DNA of 43,946 nucleotides from Methanosarcinales archaeon. Lineage in GTDB: Archaea; Halobacteriota; Methanosarcinia; Methanosarcinales; Methanosarcinaceae. Numbering within the stretch: position 1 is the first letter of the stretch; the number at the start of each line of letters is the position of its first letter. This document shows positions 36,170-42,708 of the stretch, piece after piece. Location: positions 1 to 43,946 of the forward strand of contig JAIRKA010000047.1 of assembly GCA_031260345.1 (NCBI GenBank), given 5' to 3'. The notes below the pieces were generated by a model. The model saw nothing but the letters and a program-made list of their open reading frames with translations, did no database searches and was not told where the DNA came from. The translations under genes and the position numbers were made by a program.

Positions 36170-36730
36170 ATGGAACTTATTATCGGAATCAGCGGGGCAT
36201 CGGGAGCCGGCTACGGCATTCGCCTGCTTCAAATTTTAAAAGAAACGGAAATCAAAACGCATTTGATTATGACAAAAGCCGCCGACGAGATCATTCAAAC
36301 GGAAACCGATTACGATCCGGAGGATGTCAAAAAATTGGCGGATTTCGTTTGGGATGAAAAGGATTTTTCAGCGCCGATTGCGAGCGGTTCATATAAAACG
36401 GCAGGCATGATTATCGCGCCGTGCAGCATGAAAACGCTCGGGCAGGTCGCAAACGGCATCTCCGATAATTTGGTTGCCCGCGCCGCCGACGTTTGTTTAA
36501 AAGAAGAGCGGAAACTGATTTTAATGGTTCGCGAAACCCCTTTCAGCCTCATTCATTTGGAAAACATGGTTGCTGCAAAGAAAGCGGGCGCCACGATTCT
36601 TCCGGCATGTCCCGGATTTTACAGCCGGCCGGAAACGATTGATGATTTGTACAACATTATGGCCGGAAGGGCTCTGGATTTGGCGGGAATTGAAAATCAC
36701 GTTTATAAGCGCTGGAAAGAAAGCGAGTAA
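36170..36730 (+). CDS. ubiX: Flavin prenyltransferase UbiX
   Basis: UbiX attaches a dimethylallyl unit to FMN to form prenylated FMN, the cofactor of UbiD-type decarboxylases. The 186-residue protein has the family landmarks GISGASGAGYGIRLL, APCSMKTLGQVANGISDNL, the acceptor region ERKLILMVRETPFSLIHLENM and PACPGFYSRP. The ORF track starts at TTG 36128; ATG 36170 gives the normal UbiX N-terminus, with ATG 36137 as an alternative. In methanogens one known consumer is the UbiD-like anhydromevalonate-phosphate decarboxylase of the archaeal mevalonate pathway. It is preceded by the LpdD-like gene, and a palindromic repeat follows its stop. Confidence 0.94.
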   Translation: MELIIGISGASGAGYGIRLLQILKETEIKTHLIMTKAADEIIQTETDYDPEDVKKLADFVWDEKDFSAPIASGSYKTAGMIIAPCSMKTLGQVANGISDNLVARAADVCLKEERKLILMVRETPFSLIHLENMVAAKKAGATILPACPGFYSRPETIDDLYNIMAGRALDLAGIENHVYKRWKESE

Positions 36731-36745
36731 AAAAAGAGATAAAAA

Positions 36746-36805
36746 AGGAAAACCCCTCGGGGCTGCGCTCCGAGTTTGCCCGCCCCTTCGGGCCGGGCAA
36801 AAAAT
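36746..36805 (+). repeat. Two-hairpin palindromic element, intergenic copy after ubiX
   Basis: Hairpin 1 is CTCGGGGC-TGC-GCTCCGAG (36756-36774), hairpin 2 TTTGCCCG..CGGGCAAA around a CCTTCGGG loop (36775-36801). It aligns over about 60 bases with the element inside the radical SAM gene at 41841-41900. Base changes in the second stem are compensated on the other arm. Confidence 0.85.
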
Positions 36806-36810
36806 CAAAA

Positions 36811-36858
36811 TCTATATAAATCAGAAAGTGCTCCTATGTCCGTTTCTTTTGGAAACGG
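36811..36858 (+). promoter_or_regulatory. tRNA-Pro promoter and leader hairpin
   Basis: TATA-like TCTATATAAA at 36811-36820, then a perfect CCGTTTC-TTTTG-GAAACGG stem at 36840-36858 in the presumed leader, 12 bases before the mature tRNA end. Confidence 0.5.
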
Positions 36859-36870
36859 CAAAATCAACAC

Positions 36871-36945
36871 GGGATAGTAGGGTAGCTTGGTCCATCCTCG
36901 AACGTTTGGGACGTTTGGACCGCGGTTCAAATCCGCGCTATCCCA
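36871..36945 (+). tRNA. tRNA-Pro (anticodon TGG)
   Basis: The acceptor stem GGGATAG pairs with CTATCCC, discriminator A. Anticodon stem GAACG/CGTTT with loop TTTGGGA gives anticodon TGG. The T arm is CGCGG-TTCAAAT-CCGCG. The 3' CCA is not encoded (TAAG follows). Arms and invariant bases are normal for archaeal tRNA-Pro; no intron is seen. Confidence 0.96.
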
Positions 36946-37011
36946 TAAGATTAAAATATCAACAAATTCTTTAATGATTCCCGAAAAATCTTTTTTGTGT
37001 ATTTTCAGCAT

Positions 37012-37086
37012 GGGATAGTAGGGTAGCTTGGTCCATCCTCGGACGTTCGGGACGTTCGGACTGCGGTTCAAATCCGCGCTATCCCA
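37012..37086 (+). tRNA. tRNA-Pro (anticodon CGG)
   Basis: Nearly identical to the tRNA at 36871. Anticodon stem GGACG/CGTTC with loop TTCGGGA gives CGG. Acceptor GGGATAG/CTATCCC with discriminator A; the T arm has one G-T pair. CCA is not encoded. It lies 66 bases after the first tRNA-Pro and probably shares its promoter. Confidence 0.96.
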
Positions 37087-37221
37087 TTTAATTTGTCAGA
37101 ATTTGTTTTAAAAACGAAAAATCAAATTTTAAATTCAAGATCAAACAAACGAAGTTTTCTACTTCTCGATGTGCACATGAAGAGTTTTCACGTTTGAGGG
37201 AAATACTAAAATAAACAAAAA

Positions 37222-37293
37222 AGCCGCTGGGGGGACTTGAACCCCCGGCCTGCTGATTACGAATCAGCCGCTATACCGCTAAGCCACAACGGC
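37222..37293 (-). tRNA. tRNA-Thr (anticodon CGT)
   Basis: Minus strand GCCGTTG pairs with CAGCGGC, discriminator T, as usual for archaeal tRNA-Thr. Anticodon stem GCTGA/TCAGC with loop TTCGTAA gives CGT. The T arm is GGGGG-TTCAAGT-CCCCC. CCA is not encoded, and a TTTTTTG run follows as terminator. Confidence 0.96.
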
Positions 37294-37491
37294 ACTTTTT
37301 TAAAATAAAAACAGAATTCCTAAGTGTCCTTTAAGGTATTTAAAGATTATTTTTGATTTGTAATTTTTATTGAGAAAGCTCTGGGATTTTCGCATTTTTC
37401 ACATTTTTCGACTTTTATTTGCTTCATGCAAGATACATTAATTTAATAAGCAGGAGTATATTATGCTGAAATATTCAATAATTAAATATGA

Positions 37492-37517
37492 TTGACCGCT
37501 TCTGTCAAACCGGTCAA
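37492..37517 (+). repeat. TTGACCG..CGGTCAA inverted repeat upstream of flavin reductase
   Basis: Perfect 7-bp arms with a 12-base spacer, 30 bases before the flavin reductase ATG. It has the same arms as the palindromes at 16.97 kb and 41.87 kb, but a longer, unrelated loop. It could be a family member or an operator. Confidence 0.5.
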
Positions 37518-37546
37518 ATAAAGAAAACATTTACAGGTGAACAAAT

Positions 37547-38131
37547 ATGGCATTTAAATCTCTCGGGCCGGCACCCGCGGCATCCCCGACACCCGCATGG
37601 GTTGTTGTGAGTTATGATAAAACCGGACGCGCAAACGCAATGACTGCCGCTTGGGGTGGAATCGTCAACTCAAATCCGCCTTCCGTTGCCGTTGCGGTTC
37701 AGCCGATCAGATACTCTTATGAAAATATCATTGAGAGAAGAGCGTTTACCGTCTGCATTCCGTCAGAGAAATTCGCAAAAGAAACGGATTATTTCGGCCT
37801 TGCCTCCGGAAAAGATGAGGATAAGATCGCAAAAGCGGGACTGACAGCCGGGCGCGCCGAAAAAGTCAACGCGCCTTACATCAAAGAATTCCCGATGTAT
37901 TTGGAATGCAAATTAACCGACAGAATGAATCTCGGATCACACTTCGTTTTGATCGGACAAATCGTCGATGTCAAAGCCGATGAAGAAATTTTGGACCACA
38001 AAGACAGCATTGAAATCCAAAAATTAAAGCCAATCGTTTACTCCCCGACAGACAGAAGCTATTACGGCGTCGGCGATGAGATCGGCAAAGCTTTCTCAAT
38101 CGGAAAAGAAATCAAAGACGAGAAAGAATAA
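37547..38131 (+). CDS. Flavin reductase family protein (FMN-binding split barrel)
   Basis: The 194-residue protein fits the DIM6/NTAB flavin reductase-like family of flavoproteins. Family landmarks are PAWVVVSYDKTGRANAMTAA at the start, VQPIRYSYENIIERRAFTV and the SHFVLIGQIVDV strand, with SYYGVGDEIGKAFSIGK at the end. Members bind FMN and reduce it or use it in electron transfer; some archaeal relatives act as flavoredoxins. A clean CAGGTGA ribosome site precedes the ATG. It is followed by argD after 47 bases, so co-transcription is possible but no functional link is evident. Confidence 0.87.
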   Translation: MAFKSLGPAPAASPTPAWVVVSYDKTGRANAMTAAWGGIVNSNPPSVAVAVQPIRYSYENIIERRAFTVCIPSEKFAKETDYFGLASGKDEDKIAKAGLTAGRAEKVNAPYIKEFPMYLECKLTDRMNLGSHFVLIGQIVDVKADEEILDHKDSIEIQKLKPIVYSPTDRSYYGVGDEIGKAFSIGKEIKDEKE

Positions 38132-38178
38132 ACAAAAAAAATCATTAGAATTAACAATTTTAAACCAAGAGAGAGAAA

Positions 38179-39351
38179 ATGGACCCCGAATCAATTTATA
38201 AATCCGTCGTTGAAAAAGACAAAAAATACGTCATGCCGACATACGGCCGCAAGCCGCTGCTTTTTACGGGCGGCGAAGGCTGTAAGCTGATCGATGTTTT
38301 CGGCAAAAAATACATCGACTGCGTTTCCGGAATTGCCGTCAACGCAACCGGATATTCCAACCAAAAACTGATCAATGCGATTCAAGAGCAGGCAGAGCAG
38401 CTCATTCACATTTCGAATTATTATTACAACATTCCGCAGGCAAATGCCGCCGAAAAATTAGTTCAGATTACAGGGCTTTCCAAAGTCTTCTTCTGCAACT
38501 CCGGCGCGGAAGCCAATGACGGCGCCATGAAGCTTGCAAAACTTCACACCAAAAAGAACAGCTTCATCTCCACCAACAACGCATTTCACGGCAGAACAAT
38601 CGGCTCACTCGGCGCAACGGCCAATATAAAATACCGCGATCCGTTCGTGCCGCTCGTCAAACCGGCCACATTTGTTGAATACGGTGATGCGGCCGCAATT
38701 GAAAAGGCAGTGAATGACGATATCGCAGGCGTCATTTTGGAACCGCTTCAAGGCGAAGGCGGCGTTCACATTTCCAACGCTGAATATCTCAAAGAAGTGC
38801 GTGAAATCTGTACTAAAAAAGATTTGATTCTGATTTTCGATGAAGTTCAAACCGGATTCGGGCGTACCGGGAAATGGTTCTGCAAAGATCATTACGGCGT
38901 TCAGCCGGATATTCTGACAATGGCAAAATCAATCGGAGGCGGCCTCCCGATGGGCGCGTTTGCTGCCCGCGACGGCCTATCTTTTGAGAGAGGTGAACAC
39001 GGAACGACTTTCGGCGGCAGCCCGCTCGTTTGCGCGGCGTCTCTTGCCGTTATGGAAACCATCGAAGAACAGAAACTGCTCGAAAACGCGGCGAAGATGG
39101 GACAATACTTCATGGAAAAGCTTTCAAAAATGGAACGAGGCGATGTTATTAACGTTCGCGGTCTGGGACTCATGATCGGCGTTGAGCTGAATCATGAATG
39201 CGGATACTTTATGGATGCCGCCGCCGAAAAGGGCGTTCTCTTAAACGTTACGGCAGGAAATGTCATTCGCTTGCTGCCGCCGCTCACGATCCAAAAAGAA
39301 GAAATTGACCGCGTCGTTGAAGTGATTGATTCAATCGTAAGACCCGATTGA
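38179..39351 (+). CDS. argD: Acetylornithine aminotransferase
   Basis: A class III PLP aminotransferase of 390 residues that transfers an amino group from glutamate to N-acetylglutamate semialdehyde in arginine synthesis. Landmarks are NSGAEANDGAMKLA, FHGRTIGSL, GVILEPLQGEGG, LIFDEVQTGFGRTG and the PLP lysine K250 in MAKSIGGGLPMGA. Related 4-aminobutyrate transaminases share these motifs, but the length and the GRTIGSLGAT and GEGGVHISNAEYL segments favour ArgD. AGAGAGAAAATG gives a fair ribosome site. The next gene, hisC, is 92 bases downstream in the same direction. Confidence 0.93.
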   Translation: MDPESIYKSVVEKDKKYVMPTYGRKPLLFTGGEGCKLIDVFGKKYIDCVSGIAVNATGYSNQKLINAIQEQAEQLIHISNYYYNIPQANAAEKLVQITGLSKVFFCNSGAEANDGAMKLAKLHTKKNSFISTNNAFHGRTIGSLGATANIKYRDPFVPLVKPATFVEYGDAAAIEKAVNDDIAGVILEPLQGEGGVHISNAEYLKEVREICTKKDLILIFDEVQTGFGRTGKWFCKDHYGVQPDILTMAKSIGGGLPMGAFAARDGLSFERGEHGTTFGGSPLVCAASLAVMETIEEQKLLENAAKMGQYFMEKLSKMERGDVINVRGLGLMIGVELNHECGYFMDAAAEKGVLLNVTAGNVIRLLPPLTIQKEEIDRVVEVIDSIVRPD

Positions 39352-39443
39352 TTCAATATAATTGAATGCCGAATAAGTTCTGAATGAGTGCTAAAGTGTG
39401 TTCTGAAATGAATGCTGAAATGTAATGAAAACGGTGAATCTCT

Positions 39444-40568
39444 ATGACCAAAAAATCAAAAGAGGTCTATACTTCTTTGCTCAAAGATTCCGTTTCAAAC
39501 GTGCCTGAATACGTTCCCGGGAAAACGACATCTCAGATCGTTGCCGAATACGGACTTGATCCGAAGACGGTCATCAAGCTGAACGCGAACGAAAATCCTC
39601 TCGGCCCGTCAAAAAAAGTAACGGAAGCAATTCAAAGAGAAGCAAAAAACGCTTCGCTTTATCCGACAGCGGATGCTTCAAATTTGCGCCGCGCTTTGAC
39701 GGAATATACCGGCTTTCCGATTGAAAACATCGTTGCGGCCGGTCCCGGAATGGACAGCTTGATTGATGCCTTGAACAAACTATTTGTCGGCGACGGCGAT
39801 GAAGTCATCATTCCCGTTCCGACTTTTACATATTACGGCATTTCAGCGGTCGGTTTCGGCGGCATTCCTGTTTATGTTCCTTTGAATCCCGATTATTCAT
39901 TCAACGCGGACGCTGTTTTGAAAGCGGTGACGGATAAAACAAAAATCATTTGGCTTTGTTCGCCGAACAACCCGACAGGCAACCTTGTTGCAGCCGAAGA
40001 TGTCGTCAAACTCGCCGAAAAAACAAACGCGATTATCTTCATTGATGAAGCGTATGTCGAATTTTCGGAAGCGAGAAGCTTATCCTTCCTTTTGAAAGAG
40101 TATGAAAACATTGTCATCGGCAGAACGTTTTCAAAAGCGTTCGGCTTAGCAGGCATGCGCCTCGGCTACACAATCGCACCCGCTTGGATCACGTCCGGTT
40201 TGCTGCGTGTGCTGCCCCCGTTTGCGGTCAGTGTTTTAGCGGAAGCCGCAGCGATTGCCGCAATCAATGACAAAGAATATTTGAAGGCAAGCGTTGAAAT
40301 GGTTCAGGCTGAACGTCAAAAACTGATTGAATCGATTTCAAAAACATCTTATAAAGCATATCCGTCGGAAGGAAATTTCATTATTGTTGATGTTTCGCCG
40401 AAAAATTCAAAAGCTGCTGTTGATTCATTTTTAAGAAACGGTATAATCATTCGAAGCTGCGATTCATTTCAAAATATCGGAAAAAACACGGTCAGAATCA
40501 CTGTCGGAACATCGGAAATGAATCAAAAAATTGTTAAAGCGTTCGAATTTTTGAAAAATGAAAAATAA
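39444..40568 (+). CDS. hisC: Histidinol-phosphate aminotransferase
   Basis: A class I/II PLP aminotransferase of 374 residues that converts imidazole-acetol phosphate to histidinol phosphate. Landmarks are VIKLNANENPLGPSKKV, AAGPGMDSLIDAL, SPNNPTGNLV, FIDEAYVEF and the PLP lysine K231 in TFSKAFGLAGMRLGY, ending VRITVGTSEMN. Length is standard. ACGGTGAATC lies upstream of the ATG. Some HisC enzymes also act on aromatic amino acids. It probably forms a short unit with argD; hisD is elsewhere in the window. Confidence 0.95.
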   Translation: MTKKSKEVYTSLLKDSVSNVPEYVPGKTTSQIVAEYGLDPKTVIKLNANENPLGPSKKVTEAIQREAKNASLYPTADASNLRRALTEYTGFPIENIVAAGPGMDSLIDALNKLFVGDGDEVIIPVPTFTYYGISAVGFGGIPVYVPLNPDYSFNADAVLKAVTDKTKIIWLCSPNNPTGNLVAAEDVVKLAEKTNAIIFIDEAYVEFSEARSLSFLLKEYENIVIGRTFSKAFGLAGMRLGYTIAPAWITSGLLRVLPPFAVSVLAEAAAIAAINDKEYLKASVEMVQAERQKLIESISKTSYKAYPSEGNFIIVDVSPKNSKAAVDSFLRNGIIIRSCDSFQNIGKNTVRITVGTSEMNQKIVKAFEFLKNEK

Positions 40569-40643
40569 ATATAAATTTTTCTTATTTTTATCTTGTTTTT
40601 CTGTATTTTTCATGGTTTCTTATCGTATTTTCCTCTTTTCATT

Positions 40644-41024
40644 TTATCTTTCACCGGCTTTATTTTTAAAAATCATTTCATACAACTCTTCATCGGAAAC
40701 AAACCTTTTGCTTTTATCACTTCTGACTGCCTTGGTTTTAGGTATACGGTAAACCGCATTTTCTTCTGCGACGACAGACAGCGTCGAACAAAGCATGAAA
40801 ATCGCTTTTTCATGATCGTCTTTGCTTTTATGGATATGCAGAGGTGAAATGTATAAATCGTAATATTCCTCAAATTTATTTTGGTAACCCATTTTTTCAT
40901 AATTATTTTTTATTTTAACCAAGTCGGCATGAACCCGAATCAAATCCTGTTTTTGAATAGAATCTACCTCCAAACTGCAACCGTGACAGTCTTCACGGCA
41001 AAGCTTCAACTTTGCTGAAATCAA
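40644..41024 (-). CDS. Unknown small protein with CX3CX2C motif (uncertain start)
   Basis: A 126-residue ORF with an N-terminal CREDCHGCS motif (CX3CX2C spacing), a charged helical middle and a DEELYEMIFKNKAGER end. I do not recognise the family. There is no ATG: the listed start is TTG 41024, with a stop about 36 bases further upstream and an AGGGGGAT site too far away for TTG. It could be a real small metal-binding protein with an unusual start, or a decayed remnant of a longer gene. It lies between hisC (convergent) and the radical SAM gene (divergent). Confidence 0.45.
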   Translation of the reverse strand: MISAKLKLCREDCHGCSLEVDSIQKQDLIRVHADLVKIKNNYEKMGYQNKFEEYYDLYISPLHIHKSKDDHEKAIFMLCSTLSVVAEENAVYRIPKTKAVRSDKSKRFVSDEELYEMIFKNKAGER

Positions 41025-41405
41025 ACTCAGTGGAAAAGTTTGAATGGATCCCCCTGCTCAAAGACCATTCAGAATAAACAGAATAAAAATATTTCGAAAT
41101 ATTTTGAATCAGATTTATTTGATAAATATAAAAGAAAATGAAATGAATAGCATACGAAATGAGATAAATTATCAAAAAGATTTTATTATCAGTTTGAAAT
41201 AAACCAATAAAACAATAAACTCAAACAGGATTTAGAATTATTTATCATTGCATAACTAATGTTAATTAATAGACGAAATTTACAAAAAAAACTGATTGGT
41301 AGGGCAATCCTCAAAATATTATATATTTTTTAGAGCAAATACGGGTTTTTGAACAAATTTAATTTTTCTGATACATTCAAATAATTCCGCTTCCTATTCA
41401 ATCTC
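41025..41405. other. AT-rich divergent intergenic region
   Basis: No gene is convincing; ORF 40993-41175 is a low-complexity shadow. A perfect 20-base palindrome centred on TTCGAA lies at 41086-41105. TTATATATTTTTTAGAGC near 41318-41335 is a likely TATA box for the radical SAM gene. Confidence 0.5.
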
Positions 41406-42242
41406 ATGAACGCGAATGTCGGCGGTATCGTTCCGCTTTCAACGGTTGATTGGCGCGGGAGATCTGCCGTCACTGTCTTTTTAAACGGCTGTCCCTTTCG
41501 CTGCGGCTACTGTCACAATTATGATTTGCTGACAAAAGTCAATCCGACAGATTTAGAACTTGTTAAAAAACGAATTCTGGAATCAAAGCCGTATGTCAGC
41601 GCTGTCGTATTTTTAGGCGGTGAGCCGCTGATGCAGGAAGATGCCGTTTTAGAAATCGCGGCGTTTGCAAAAGAAAACGGGCTTTTTGTCGGCATTCACA
41701 CAAACGGTTTTTATCCGGAAGCAGCTGCTTCGCTGATTGAAAAAGGGCTCGCCGATAAATTTTTCATTGACATAAAAGCGCCGCTTGAAAATGAAATATA
41801 TAACAAAACAGTTGGTATCCAAGACGAAAAACAAAAAATGAAAAGGGAATCCCTCGGAGCTGCGCTCCGAGTTGACCGTTCCTTCGGACCGGTCAAAAAT
41901 GAAAAAATAATCGAGCGGCTTCAAAAAACAATTCAAATCGTTGATGAAAGCTTATCCGAACTTGAAATCAAAACAACCGTTTTTCCGGAGTGTGTTGGCA
42001 CGAAAGAACAAATCGCCGAAATTTCAAAATGGATGAATGAAAACATCAAACAAAAAGAAAAGCTGACTTATGTTCTTCAGCAAGGAAAAGGCGTCAATTC
42101 AAATGACCCCGTTTTTCAAAAAATGACTTTTTTATCACCGGAAGAAATGGATCGTTTAGCTGAGATTGCTCTTGAAAACTTGGAAAAGACAATGGTGTTT
42201 ACACAAACGGATGAAAACGGGCGCGTTGAAAAGAGAAAATAA
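41406..42242 (+). CDS. Radical SAM activating enzyme (NrdG2-like) with in-frame palindromic insert
   Basis: The 278-residue protein resembles the anaerobic ribonucleotide reductase activating protein group (TIGR02495 type). The CX3CX2C cluster motif is C29-C33-C36 (CPFRCGYCHNYD), followed by the FLGGEPLMQED Gly-rich strand and DIKAPLENEIYNKTVG. Residues about 143-168 (MKRESLGAALRVDRSFGPVK within this stretch) are encoded by a two-hairpin palindromic element that also occurs between genes at 36.75 kb, so they are very probably an insertion rather than part of the fold. The frame is kept and conserved-looking sequence resumes after it. No ribosome site is seen. The partner NrdD is not in the window, so the substrate protein is unproven. 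Confidence 0.85.
   Translation: MNANVGGIVPLSTVDWRGRSAVTVFLNGCPFRCGYCHNYDLLTKVNPTDLELVKKRILESKPYVSAVVFLGGEPLMQEDAVLEIAAFAKENGLFVGIHTNGFYPEAAASLIEKGLADKFFIDIKAPLENEIYNKTVGIQDEKQKMKRESLGAALRVDRSFGPVKNEKIIERLQKTIQIVDESLSELEIKTTVFPECVGTKEQIAEISKWMNENIKQKEKLTYVLQQGKGVNSNDPVFQKMTFLSPEEMDRLAEIALENLEKTMVFTQTDENGRVEKRK
41841..41900 (+). repeat. Two-hairpin palindromic element inside the radical SAM gene
   Basis: Hairpin 1 is CTCGGAGC-TGC-GCTCCGAG (41853-41871), a perfect 8-bp stem. Hairpin 2 is TTGACCG..CGGTCAA (41872-41896) with a CTTCGG loop. The 60-base sequence aligns with 36746-36805 including both loops. It is read through in frame. Confidence 0.85.
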
Positions 42243-42303
42243 TTCATTTTCATTTTTGTTCTTTCCGATTCCTTTTCAACTTCTTTTTCACTTTTCTCCA
42301 TTC

Positions 42304-42690
42304 TTATTTTCTTTCTTCAATTCTCTGCTTCACGGCGGTATTGGGACTTGCCTTAATCGCATTGCCCGTACTGCCGATGATATGATACGATTCGTTTAGA
42401 GTCTCGGATAAAAACTCAATAAATCGGCAGACAATAAAAGTACCTTCATTTAAACAGTCTGTTTGTATAATCATACCGCAGTCGAAATTCGTCTCATAAA
42501 CATGAAATTGAATATTAAACAGGTCGGGATTTACAGAAGACCTCGACCTGTCAATCAATTTCCGATAGGCTGTTTTAAGAAATAAGGAACGGTCTTCAAT
42601 CTTTAATCCGTTTAAACACTCAAATTCATGAATTGTTCTTCGGATTTCATCAAAAAGTAAAAAATTTGAAGTGCAGCAGGGATCTTTCAT
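42304..42690 (-). CDS. Unknown small protein downstream of the MutS-family gene
   Basis: A 128-residue ORF with ATG start (MKDPCCTSNFLLFDEIRRTI), no membrane spans, a pattern of alternating strands (NIQFHVYETNFDCGMIIQ, GTFIVCRFIEFLSE) and a basic end. I do not recognise the family. It starts 18 bases after the MutS-family stop on the same strand, so it is probably co-transcribed. Ribosome site is weak. It could be a lineage-restricted protein. Confidence 0.55.
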   Translation of the reverse strand: MKDPCCTSNFLLFDEIRRTIHEFECLNGLKIEDRSLFLKTAYRKLIDRSRSSVNPDLFNIQFHVYETNFDCGMIIQTDCLNEGTFIVCRFIEFLSETLNESYHIIGSTGNAIKASPNTAVKQRIEERK

Positions 42691-42708
42691 AAGACTTTCG
42701 ACCCGATA

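Noticed and set aside
36805-37071. Minus-strand ORF of 88 residues with an internal repeat (NVPNVRGWTKLPYYP twice)
   Set aside because: It is the antisense of the two tandem tRNA-Pro genes; the protein repeat reflects the tRNA duplication.
40558-40847. Phe/Leu-rich plus-strand ORFs after hisC that look like membrane proteins
   Set aside because: They overlap the minus-strand 126-residue ORF and arise from T-rich sequence; no start signals.
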